A stretch of DNA of 57,754 bases, taken from contig JBFMBP010000048.1 of assembly GCA_040755155.1 (NCBI GenBank), positions 1-57,754 of the forward strand. The letters run 5' to 3'. Positions 51,106-57,754 of the stretch are shown one piece after another. A model generated the notes under the pieces. The model was not told the origin of the DNA, made no database searches, and saw nothing but the letters and a program-made list of their open reading frames with translations. The translations under genes were made by a program, and so were the position numbers. Each line of letters opens with the position of its first letter. Positions within the stretch are counted from its first letter, which is position 1. This stretch comes from Candidatus Omnitrophota bacterium. GTDB lineage: Bacteria > Hinthialibacterota > Hinthialibacteria > Hinthialibacterales > Hinthialibacteraceae.

Positions 51106-51933
51106 ATGAAATTCGCCATTTGTAACGAAACCTTCCAGAACCAACCCTTTCGGCTGGCCTGCGAATGCGCGGGGAGGCTGGGATACGATGGCGTCGAGCT
51201 GGCGCCGTTTACGCTGGGAAAATTGGTCACGGAACTATCCGCTTCGGAACGCCGCGAACTGCGAGCCGCCGCGACGGATCATGGCGTGGAGATCATCGGA
51301 TTGCATTGGCTGTTGGCGCCGCTGAAAGGGATCGATAAAAAACTGCATATTAATTGCGCCGATGCGGCGATTCGCCAACAGACAGTGGAATATTATAAAG
51401 AACTCATTCATTTCTGCGCCGAACTGGGCGGTAAAATTATGGTGCATGGTTCGCCCGCCCAGCGGAATTGGGACGCAAGCGAAAAATACCAGGAGACTTT
51501 CGCCCGGACAATTGAGTTCTTCCAATCCACGCTGGACGCGGCGCAGGAAAGCGGCGTGACGGTTTGCTTCGAGCCGTTGACGCACGCCGAGACCAATTTC
51601 ATCAACCGCGCCCGCGATGCGCGAGATTTGATCGAGGCGGCGGGGCATCCCTCCCTCAAGTTGCATCTCGACGCCAAAGCCATGTGCGGCGGCGAATACG
51701 ATTCGCCCGCCGATACGATCCGCAAGAATAAGGATATCTTGCGCCATTTCCACGCCAATGATCGCAACAAAAAGGGACCGGGAACCGGCGACGTGGATTT
51801 TAAGCCGATCGCCGCCGCTATGAAGGAAATCGGATACCAAGGCTATGTTTCGGTGGAAGTATTCATCTACGAACCAGATGGCGAGACGATCGCGCGCGAT
51901 AGTTTGAAGTATTTAAAAGAGGTTTTTGCCTAA
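51106..51933 (+). CDS. Sugar phosphate isomerase/epimerase (xylose-isomerase-like TIM barrel)
   Basis: 275 residues from ATG 51106 (GGAGAG ten bases upstream). Motifs are of the AP-endonuclease-2/xylose isomerase-like family: YDGVELAPF, GLHWLL, MVHGSP, VCFEPLTHAETN (metal Glu), LKLHLDAKAMC (Asp), HFHANDRNKKGPGTGDVDF (His and Asp) and GYVSVEVF (Glu). It interconverts ketose and aldose or inositol-like substrates. The DUF6807 gene follows 53 bp downstream, a pair often seen in polyol- or sugar-use loci. Confidence 0.94.
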   Translation: MKFAICNETFQNQPFRLACECAGRLGYDGVELAPFTLGKLVTELSASERRELRAAATDHGVEIIGLHWLLAPLKGIDKKLHINCADAAIRQQTVEYYKELIHFCAELGGKIMVHGSPAQRNWDASEKYQETFARTIEFFQSTLDAAQESGVTVCFEPLTHAETNFINRARDARDLIEAAGHPSLKLHLDAKAMCGGEYDSPADTIRKNKDILRHFHANDRNKKGPGTGDVDFKPIAAAMKEIGYQGYVSVEVFIYEPDGETIARDSLKYLKEVFA

Positions 51934-51986
51934 GAACGCAGGGCGAAATATGTCTTGCTTTACATGATTATAAAAGGGAGAAAACC

Positions 51987-53306
51987 ATGACGAAAAAAAC
52001 TTCTTTATTATTATGGATGGCGGCGGCGATCATGGCCATGAGCGCGAGAACAGCGATGGGGGTGGATGTGGCGGTGATGGCGGGGGCCAGTCCTCGCGAA
52101 CATTGTCCCGTAACGCTAACTCTTTCGCCCGATGAGTTTTGGTACACCCTCTCTCAAGGTTCATGGAAATTGGTTCGCGAATCGGAAGAGATTCCCGTAA
52201 TGGCCGTCAAGCGCGACATTCCCAAGTACGCTTATCGACTCAGCCCCGCCGGCGGCGGCATCGCCGCCATCGACCGGAATTATTGGGAACTGCTGTTCGT
52301 CGTCGACGGATTGAAGCCTTTCGAGAAGCGTATTTATTCCCTGCAGCCGGGCGAAGCGGCGTCGGCGGACGCCGTGAAAATCGAGCGCAAGGACGGATCT
52401 CTCAAGATCGATATCGGCGGCAAGCCGTTTACGGATTACCTATTCGCCACGAACGAGAAGCAGCCCCGGCCTATCTTCTATCCCCTATTTGGACCCAACG
52501 GCGCCCGCATGACGCGAGGATTTCCCATGGAGCCATTTGAAGGAGAGAACAAGGACCATCCGCATCATCATTCGCTTTGGGTATCCCATGGCGACGTGAA
52601 CGGAGTGGATTTTTGGATGCTGAGCGAGAAACAGGGGTATCAACGGCATATCGAATTCAACGAATTGCAATGCGGTCCCGCCGCCGGAAGAATCGAGGAG
52701 CTAATCGCTTGGACTTCCAGCGACAACGTGAAAGTGATGGAAGAACGGCGTTGCATTACGATTTGGGGATTACCGGAAAGCGGACGCGCCATCGACTTCG
52801 ATCTTACCTTTGCGGCGACGGAAGGCGACGTCAAATTCGGCGATACGAAAGAAGGCGGATTGATCTCTCTGCGCGTGTCGGAAATCATGAGAGTCGATAG
52901 CAAAAAAGGGGGCGTCATCGTCAACGCCAACGGCGACGAAAGCCATTATGACGCCGCCTCCGGCAAGGCCGCCGATCGCGCGTGGGGCAAGGCGGCGCCC
53001 TGGTGCGACTATAGCGGACCAGTGAATGGAGAGACGGCGGGATTGACGATTATGGATTATCCCGAAAATCCCTTTTATCCCACCTATTACCATGTCCGCA
53101 CTTACGGCCTGTTCACCGCCAATCCATTCGGGCTGAGCCACTTCATCAGTAAAATCCATGACGGCAGCCGCACGCTGCGGGCGGGAGAAACCTGGCGATG
53201 CCGTTACCGCGTCTATATCCACCAAGGCGATATGGAATCGGGCAAAGTGAAAGAAGCCTACGCCAATTACGCCGACGGTCCCCAAGCGATTCTTATCAAA
53301 GGATAA
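51987..53306 (+). CDS. Secreted DUF6807 (PmoA-labelled) family protein
   Basis: A 439-residue exported protein (signal peptide LLLWMAAAIMAMSARTAMG). The family signature runs RPIFYPLFGPNGARMTRGFP, DHPHHHSLWVSHGDVNGVDFW and, later, GETAGLTIMDYPENP and TANPFGLSHF. Members are often labelled PmoA after a weak resemblance to methane monooxygenase; there is no support for that chemistry, and they occur with sugar catabolism genes in Planctomycetes-like bacteria. The adjacent isomerase supports a carbohydrate role. GGGAG precedes ATG. Function unknown. Confidence 0.88.
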   Translation: MTKKTSLLLWMAAAIMAMSARTAMGVDVAVMAGASPREHCPVTLTLSPDEFWYTLSQGSWKLVRESEEIPVMAVKRDIPKYAYRLSPAGGGIAAIDRNYWELLFVVDGLKPFEKRIYSLQPGEAASADAVKIERKDGSLKIDIGGKPFTDYLFATNEKQPRPIFYPLFGPNGARMTRGFPMEPFEGENKDHPHHHSLWVSHGDVNGVDFWMLSEKQGYQRHIEFNELQCGPAAGRIEELIAWTSSDNVKVMEERRCITIWGLPESGRAIDFDLTFAATEGDVKFGDTKEGGLISLRVSEIMRVDSKKGGVIVNANGDESHYDAASGKAADRAWGKAAPWCDYSGPVNGETAGLTIMDYPENPFYPTYYHVRTYGLFTANPFGLSHFISKIHDGSRTLRAGETWRCRYRVYIHQGDMESGKVKEAYANYADGPQAILIKG

Positions 53307-53367
53307 ATTCCATCCTCTTTCAAACTTGCCCGTGGGCTTGGACGTTAATAAAAGTAAGCCATAATGG

Positions 53368-53394
53368 CAGGGGCAGGCGCTTCGCCTGCCCCTG
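53368..53394. repeat. Perfect GC-rich hairpin
   Basis: CAGGGGCAGGCG-CTT-CGCCTGCCCCTG, a perfect 12-bp stem with three-base loop, 62 bases after the DUF6807 stop. It may serve as terminator. It starts the 305-bp gap before the next gene. Confidence 0.75.
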
Positions 53395-53446
53395 AATTGT
53401 TACGCGAAGAAGTAATGCCTATTCCTATTCTGCTTGTCGCGTATAG

Positions 53447-53541
53447 TTCCCCTCGCTCTCTGGGAGAGGGTATAGGGTGAGGGTATATCGGCTTAATTCT
53501 ATCAACCCTCACCTAGCCTCTCCCAATCTTGGGAGAGGGAT
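53447..53541. repeat. Family A repeat, short form, copy 2
   Basis: CCTCGCTCTCTGGGAGAGGG and GGGTGAGGG at the left; CAACCCTCACCTAGCCTCTCC and CAATCTTGGGAGAGGGA at the right. It is the reverse orientation of the unit at 54570. The rest of the gap 53307-53611 holds the hairpin at 53368 and nothing else obvious. Confidence 0.8.
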
Positions 53542-53611
53542 TTGAAAAGCAACATACTCAAAGATGATTTGTATATAACCAACCCGTACAAGAACGGAAT
53601 TCTCTGATCCC

Positions 53612-54520
53612 GTGTTCGATATCATTATCGTCAATTACAATTGCTCGTCCCATTTGACAGCTTTGCTGAAATCGCTGACGCAAACGGAGTGCGCGACGCA
53701 AACGCGGCGAGGAAATTACTCCGTTACCGTAGTGGACAATCATTCGCCGGACGGCAGCGCGGGTTTGGTGGAAGCCCAGTTTCCCTATGTCAACCTCATC
53801 GCTCGTCCCAGCAACGACGGCTACGCGGCGGCAGTGAATGAGGGCATCGCTTCCACGCGGCATCGGGAAATCCTTCTCCTCAACAGCGATATCCTGATTG
53901 CTCCCGCCCAAGTTTCGGCGCTGGTGCGGATTTGGGAAAGGTTGGATTTTCCCGGAATCCTGGCGCCGCTGCATTTGGAAGAGGACGGCTTCCCGCAACT
54001 GACGTGGGGTTCCTTTCCGGTCATGGCGGCGGAGAAGCGCCGCCAGCGCTTGGACAGGGCGCTCGCCGAACGCCGGTTGTGGGCCAAAAAAGAGATCATG
54101 GCGGAGTGCTGCCGCACTCGCGAAGTGGATTGGGTTTCCGGCTCGTGCATGTTCTTTTCCCGCGCCGCGGCGGAAACCATCGGGCCGTGGGATCAGAATT
54201 TCTTTCTGTATTTCGAAGATATCGACTGGTGTCTGCGCGCCAAGGATTTGGGCTTAAAAATTTACCATACTTCGGAAGCTCATGCGCAGCACGCTCACGG
54301 CGCCAGCGTGGAGAAAGACCCTGAGGCGGCGGAGATCGAATACCGCCGCAGCCAATGCTATTTCACAAAAAAACATTTCGGCGGCTTCCGGCTGCTGCAA
54401 GTCCGGCTTTATCTCACTCTGAAGATGATGGGCCGCTGGCTATGGGGGCGGAGATCCGGATTCGACCGGGGGACGTCATGGGAAATCTTCCGGGAGATAT
54501 GGAGAAAACCCGGAATCTGA
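53612..54520 (+). CDS. Family 2 glycosyltransferase, rhamnosyltransferase-like
   Basis: A 302-residue GT2 protein from GTG 53612. FDIIIVNYNCSSHLTALLKSL, VTVVDNHSPDGS, ARPSNDGYAAAVNEGI, ILLLNSDILI (DxD-like) and WVSGSCMFFSRAAAETIGPWDQNFFLYFEDIDWCLRAK are the pattern of WbbL-like rhamnosyltransferases in cell-surface polysaccharide synthesis. A GT4 gene follows 167 bp downstream, with a family A repeat between. Confidence 0.93.
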   Translation: MFDIIIVNYNCSSHLTALLKSLTQTECATQTRRGNYSVTVVDNHSPDGSAGLVEAQFPYVNLIARPSNDGYAAAVNEGIASTRHREILLLNSDILIAPAQVSALVRIWERLDFPGILAPLHLEEDGFPQLTWGSFPVMAAEKRRQRLDRALAERRLWAKKEIMAECCRTREVDWVSGSCMFFSRAAAETIGPWDQNFFLYFEDIDWCLRAKDLGLKIYHTSEAHAQHAHGASVEKDPEAAEIEYRRSQCYFTKKHFGGFRLLQVRLYLTLKMMGRWLWGRRSGFDRGTSWEIFREIWRKPGI

Positions 54521-54569
54521 AGCCGGGGCGGTCTTATGCCTATCACCTTTGAATTTGCCGCCTTTTTAT

Positions 54570-54666
54570 AATTCCTCTCCCAAGATTGGGAGAGGTTAGG
54601 TGAGGGTTGATATTAGTAACTTATTATCCCCTCACTCTAACCCTCTCCCAGAGGGCGAGGAATTGA
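54570..54666. repeat. Family A repeat, short form, copy 3
   Basis: ATTCCTCTCCCAAGATTGGG, AGAGGTTAGGTGAGGGTTGA, then TCCCCTCACTCTAACCCTCT and CCCAGAGGGCGAGGAATT. Palindrome of palindromes, like 10036-10133 with fewer C/G. Confidence 0.85.
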
Positions 54667-54686
54667 AATCGGCGTGATATGGTCTT

Positions 54687-55838
54687 ATGCCCTTCGACGA
54701 ATCGCTCCATATTCTCCATATCGTCGCGTCACTGCGCGGCGGCGCGGCGCAGCACGTCTTGCATCTCTGCCGCGAGTTGCGCCGCCAAGGCCATGCCTGC
54801 GCCATCGCCGCGCCCGCCGATAACGATAGCGTCCAGCGAATCATAGAATCGGAAGCAATCCCCTTTCACGATATCGCTATCGATTCCTCCTGGTTTTGGA
54901 AAAAAACGGCGGAACTGAAATCGTTCATAACGATGCCGGGATTCACGCATATTCATGCGCATGGGATGCGCGCCGCCTTTTGGGCGCGTTTGGCGCGCAT
55001 GACGGCGCCGCTTGCGCCGCCGTTGATTTACACCGTGCACGGCTACCATCCGCCGCACTATCCCAACGCCGCCTCGCGCCTGGCGGTTCATTTCGCGGAA
55101 TGGTTGTTGCTGCCGCAGACGGCGGCCTATATCTGCGTCTCCTGCGGCGTCAAGGAATCGCTGCTCCACGCTTTACCTCAGGCGGAAGATCGCTGCTTCG
55201 TCGTCGAAAACGGCATTCCTTTGCGAGAAACATCGCTGGAGCGAAAAGAGGAAGACCGGCGGCGCTGGCGGGAGGAATTTTCCATCCCTCCCGGCGCTTT
55301 CCTCATCGGAACCGTGGCGCGGCTGCAATGGCAAAAGGGAATCGGGCGATTGATCCAAGCCTTCGCGCAACTCGAGGAAAGCGGCTCTCCGCTTTATTTG
55401 CTGATTGTGGGCGATGGGCCGGATCGCATTGAATTGATGCAGCTGGCGGATAAAACCGGCGCGGGCGCGCGCTGCCTATTTACGGGACATCGCGCCGATG
55501 CGGCGGAGGCTTACGACGCCTTTGACCTCTTCGTTCTGCCCTCGTTGTGGGAAGGGCTTCCCCTGACGGTGTTGGAAGCGTGGGATGCTGGAACGGTCGT
55601 AACGGCGACGGATGTCTTGGGAACGCGGGAATTGATCGAAAATGGCGTTACGGGCTTTTTGGCGCATAATTCCGCCGAGGGAATTTGCAGCGCGATGCAA
55701 CGGGCTATGCAGTCGCAGCAAGAATTCCCGCGCCTGCGGGAGAACGCCAAGCGTACGCTGCGGGAACAATACGGCGCCGAGCGTATGGCGCAGAGGACGA
55801 TCGAAGTTTATCGCCTCGCCGCCGGAAAACACGCCTAG
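54687..55838 (+). CDS. Family 4 glycosyltransferase
   Basis: A 383-residue GT4 enzyme: HILHIVASLRGGAAQHVLHLCRELRRQGH (donor/acceptor loop), TVHGYHPPHYP, VENGIP, GTVARLQWQKGIGRLIQAF, YLLIVGDGPDR, and the nucleotide-sugar-binding motif PSLWEGLPLTVLEAWDAGT (EX7E with Glu at both places). Acts in glycan synthesis with the GT2 gene before it. Start by family pattern; no ribosome site is clear. Confidence 0.95.
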   Translation: MPFDESLHILHIVASLRGGAAQHVLHLCRELRRQGHACAIAAPADNDSVQRIIESEAIPFHDIAIDSSWFWKKTAELKSFITMPGFTHIHAHGMRAAFWARLARMTAPLAPPLIYTVHGYHPPHYPNAASRLAVHFAEWLLLPQTAAYICVSCGVKESLLHALPQAEDRCFVVENGIPLRETSLERKEEDRRRWREEFSIPPGAFLIGTVARLQWQKGIGRLIQAFAQLEESGSPLYLLIVGDGPDRIELMQLADKTGAGARCLFTGHRADAAEAYDAFDLFVLPSLWEGLPLTVLEAWDAGTVVTATDVLGTRELIENGVTGFLAHNSAEGICSAMQRAMQSQQEFPRLRENAKRTLREQYGAERMAQRTIEVYRLAAGKHA

Positions 55839-55908
55839 AAATGAGCATTCGGCTTGCCCCTCCTGCCGGTTCGAGATATCCTATTTTCTGCCCTTTCAAG
55901 CAATTTAT

Positions 55909-55984
55909 GGTGGCTGTAGTTCAGGGGTAGAACACCGGATTGTGGCTCCGGATGCCGTGGGTTCAAATCCCATCAGCCACCCCA
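55909..55984 (+). tRNA. tRNA-His, anticodon GTG
   Basis: Cloverleaf is complete. Acceptor GTGGCTG/CAGCCAC, preceded by G(-1) as in tRNA-His and facing discriminator C; D arm TTCAGGGGTAGAA; anticodon stem CCGGA-TTGTGGC-TCCGG with anticodon GTG; T arm GTGGGTTCAAATCCCAT. CCA is encoded at 55982-55984. A family B repeat begins 40 bases later. Confidence 0.97.
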
Positions 55985-56023
55985 TTCCCTCCTTTATTCC
56001 CATAGAAATATTATCGTAAGGAT

Positions 56024-56059
56024 CGTAGGATGAGTCGCGCCGTTCGACCCATCGAACGG
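56024..56059. repeat. Family B repeat, partial
   Basis: CGTAGGATGAGTCGCGCCGTTCG and ACCCATCGAACGG; a degenerate copy of the element at 50991. A further trace (CGTAGGATAGGTCGCGTTG) is at 56453. Confidence 0.65.
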
Positions 56060-56087
56060 TTATAACCGGCGGCAAAGAGATTATCCA

Positions 56088-56408
56088 GTGGATAAAAACG
56101 CAGTCTTAGTCATCATCGAACGTTTTCGGATGCTTCTGGAAGCCAAGGGAATAAAACTGTCCAAGATCATTCTTTATGGCTCCTATGCCAAGGGAGACTA
56201 TACGCCCGCCAGCGATATCGACGTAGTCGTCATCTCGGACGATTTCGCCGATAAGAGTTATTGGGAACGAATTGAGATTTTATCGGACGCCATCTATGAG
56301 ATATTCGAACCGATCGAAGCCGTAGCCATGACCACGGAAGAATGGCAAAAGGGAGAGTCGTTCATTTGCGACTACGCCAAAGACGGCGAAATTCTTTACG
56401 CTGCGTGA
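56088..56408 (+). CDS. MNT-type nucleotidyltransferase domain protein
   Basis: 106 residues from GTG 56088. IILYGSYAKGDYTPASDIDVVVI has the GSxxxG...DxD signature of minimal nucleotidyltransferases; ASDIDV carries the two metal Asp residues. Such proteins (MntA type) usually pair with a HEPN ribonuclease and act as antitoxin by AMP transfer; no HEPN gene is adjacent, so it looks unpaired. The C-terminus ICDYAKDGEILYAA is typical. Confidence 0.88.
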   Translation: MDKNAVLVIIERFRMLLEAKGIKLSKIILYGSYAKGDYTPASDIDVVVISDDFADKSYWERIEILSDAIYEIFEPIEAVAMTTEEWQKGESFICDYAKDGEILYAA

Positions 56409-56585
56409 TGGAATAAATTTGTTACTATATTGTCCAGGAGGATATTAAGAATCGTAGGATAGGTCGCGTTGTTTTTTTATTATGGGGAAGGGATCAAATA
56501 ATAAACTGGGAAAAGCAGGAAAAAACTTGAAACATGCAGCATTCTATAATTAAATGAACTAAACAAATGTTTACGAGCTTGTATC

Positions 56586-57551
56586 ATGGTTCAAATAAGC
56601 ATGTTCGACCCATTTACGGAATCAGCAATGACGGTTTGTCGTTCTTTCAGCGATGGCTATCAATCCCGTAGAGTACCTTTTTTCAATCCGCAAACAATTG
56701 TCTTAGCTCAAGGAAGCAATTCCACTCCATCACGTATTCAATTCGCATCTCGAATTTGCAACGCGTATCCCGAATCTACTATCATTGAAGCCTTTGACGC
56801 CCCCCATTCGAAAGTGGCCATTGCAGGCCGCCGGTTAATCGACCGTCACTATGCGGGAAAAAAAACGCTGGTTCTTGGAGAACTACGCGACAGCGTTCGC
56901 TTAAGTCAAGAAACTGGCAATTCATGCCCGAACTATTGGCATTTTTCACCCTATGGATTTTGCCCTTATGATTGCCAGTATTGCTATCTCGCTGGAACCA
57001 TCGGCGTTAAATTTTCTCCCAGCGTGAAAGTGTTTGTGAACATTGACGACATTCTGGAAAAAGTAAATTGCATTGCCAATAAAATCGTTCGCCCGACGGC
57101 GTTTTATTTGGGAAAACTACAAGATGGATTAGCGCTTGATCCACTAACAGGATTTTGTCGAATCATGGTTCCTTTTTTCGCCGAACACCCGTATGCGCGA
57201 TTGACCGTGTTGACGAAATCCATTTCCATTGAAAATCTGCTATCGATCAACCATAACAATCACACAATCCTGTCATGGTCCCTGAATCCGGAATGCATAT
57301 GCAAAGAATACGAACCCAATACTCCACCGCTGAAAAACCGTATCGAAGCCATGCAAAAATGCGCCGCCGCCGGATACCCTATCCGAGCGATGATTATGCC
57401 GATTATTCCAATCGATCACTGGCAAGAGGTATATGAACAATTTATCACGGAATTATTGAAAAAAATAAACCTGCAACGCATCACGCTGGGTGGGATTTGT
57501 TCCTATAAAACTGCCCAATCCTTAATGAATCGTAACGTTTTAGCCCTTTGA
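56586..57551 (+). CDS. Radical SAM protein, spore photoproduct lyase-like, 3'-truncated
   Basis: 321 residues. The iron-sulfur site is CPYDCQYC (CX3CX2C) in WHFSPYGFCPYDCQYCYLAG, the mark of the SplB-like branch. Motifs VFVNIDDIL, LTKSIS, SWSLNP and AGYPIRAMIMPIIP follow the family. The sequence is normal as far as ITLGGICSYKTAQSLM, then ends after NRNVLAL at a stop shared with the end of an IS66 element on the other strand. Homologues I know of run on by about 50-70 residues here, so the gene is probably broken by the insertion. Base composition is AT-richer than its neighbours. ATG 56586 has no ribosome site; ATG 56601 is an alternative. Confidence 0.85.
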   Translation: MVQISMFDPFTESAMTVCRSFSDGYQSRRVPFFNPQTIVLAQGSNSTPSRIQFASRICNAYPESTIIEAFDAPHSKVAIAGRRLIDRHYAGKKTLVLGELRDSVRLSQETGNSCPNYWHFSPYGFCPYDCQYCYLAGTIGVKFSPSVKVFVNIDDILEKVNCIANKIVRPTAFYLGKLQDGLALDPLTGFCRIMVPFFAEHPYARLTVLTKSISIENLLSINHNNHTILSWSLNPECICKEYEPNTPPLKNRIEAMQKCAAAGYPIRAMIMPIIPIDHWQEVYEQFITELLKKINLQRITLGGICSYKTAQSLMNRNVLAL

Positions 57552-57754
57552 AGGAAGAGAGGGCGGAAGAGGAGGCAACTGACCGGTTCGGAGGGCGGTT
57601 TGGAGGGCTTCCACCACGGCGGTCACCGGACGATAGCCTCGCCGTTTGAGCGTGCGAAAAACGGTCATCAGGATGGACTGTGTTTTCGCACCCTTCTCGC
57701 TCTGGTTCCCCTGCATCACTTTGCGCATAATCACCGCCGGACGAATTTCCCGCT
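57530..57754 (-). mobile_element. IS66-family insertion sequence, one end, runs off window
   Basis: The transposase C-terminus ends within about 10-20 bp of where the radical SAM homology stops, as expected for an IS end. GTAACGTTTTAGCCC at 57532 may be its terminal region. The other end is outside the window. Confidence 0.65.
57540..57754 (-). CDS. IS66-family transposase, C-terminal part only
   Basis: The reading frame enters at the right edge and stops with TAA at 57540. The translation contains REIRPAVIMRKVMQGNQSEK, GAKTQSILMTVFRTLKRRGY and a proline-rich tail (LPPLPPSLPSKG). The REIRPAVIMRK sequence with its Glu is the last DDE segment of IS66-type transposases of the Planctomycete/cyanobacterial kind. 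Only about 71 residues are seen, so the call rests on this one block. Confidence 0.78.
   Translation of the reverse strand, partial: REIRPAVIMRKVMQGNQSEKGAKTQSILMTVFRTLKRRGYRPVTAVVEALQTALRTGQLPPLPPSLPSKG

Noticed and set aside
51987-53306. Particulate methane monooxygenase subunit
   Set aside because: The PmoA label of this family is not backed by any methane monooxygenase motif or neighbouring pmo gene.

Overview
The window is about 57.8 kb of bacterial chromosome with roughly 50% G+C and AT-richer gaps. It encodes one tRNA (His, GTG) and about 55 supportable protein genes. The gene content suggests a heterotrophic bacterium near the Planctomycetes-like uncultured lineages (Sumerlaeota, Hydrogenedentota and Poribacteria are the type I have in mind). 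The signs are Tat-exported Gfo/Idh/MocA oxidoreductases, a formylglycine sulfatase, GH43- and GH5-like secreted enzymes, a DUF6807 protein beside a sugar isomerase, a PilA/GspG-like prepilin with a NFLNAQ-type N-terminus, and Planctomycete-style IS66. No ribosomal RNA or marker gene other than rplI is present, so the phylum is an inference.

Layout. (1) 81-2102, minus strand: a secreted helical-repeat protein, a cysteine-rich anchored protein with four CX3C motifs, and an overlapping 51-residue membrane protein missed by length cut-offs. I do not recognise this operon. (2) 2288-5073: NtrC-type regulator, diverging from a pseudo-receiver and cheW. (3) 5161-13359: a large membrane protein, a Tat lipoprotein with a degenerate Nudix signature, a frameshifted neighbour, a VapBC-type pair, a 5'-nucleotidase, a serine hydrolase and an orphan BrnA-like antitoxin. 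(4) 13386-17510: a PMT-like membrane glycosyltransferase and two tandem Gfo/Idh/MocA paralogues. (5) 18009-21999: two amt-glnK pairs; the second has a sigma-54-like promoter and a perfect palindrome. (6) 22287-24762: family 4 uracil-DNA glycosylase, an inositol-phosphatase-family enzyme, a RelE-type toxin-antitoxin pair. (7) 24816-30942: an organophosphate antiporter diverging from an Fe-ADH, ALDH and glutamine-synthetase-like cluster that looks like gamma-glutamylation-type amine or alcohol use. (8) 31094-33538: prepilin and a secreted protein made of two 252-residue copies. (9) 33806-46528: VapBC pair, GlmU-like nucleotidyltransferase, beta-propeller, GH43, methyltransferase, sulfatase overlapping a SpoIIE-type phosphatase, MFS, GT2, a 983-residue glycosidase-like protein. 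(10) 46754-57754: orphan antitoxin, second pseudo-receiver, quinone reductase-like protein, rplI, isomerase plus DUF6807, two glycosyltransferases, tRNA-His, an MNT protein, and a radical SAM gene apparently cut short by an IS66 element that runs off the right edge.

The most pervasive unexplained structure is between genes: at least six families of dispersed palindromic repeats (CCCCCAA-TTGGGGG, GGATGGGTC, GGTGGCAAGGGCAA, GGGAGACTGTGGGA, an AATCAGGAT family, and single hairpins) occupy most intergenic gaps. Toxin-antitoxin modules are dense: three complete pairs and three unpaired partners in 58 kb.

All functional calls rest on motif recognition by eye; no database search was run. Starts were moved to internal ATG/GTG/TTG codons where a Shine-Dalgarno sequence or family alignment supported it.
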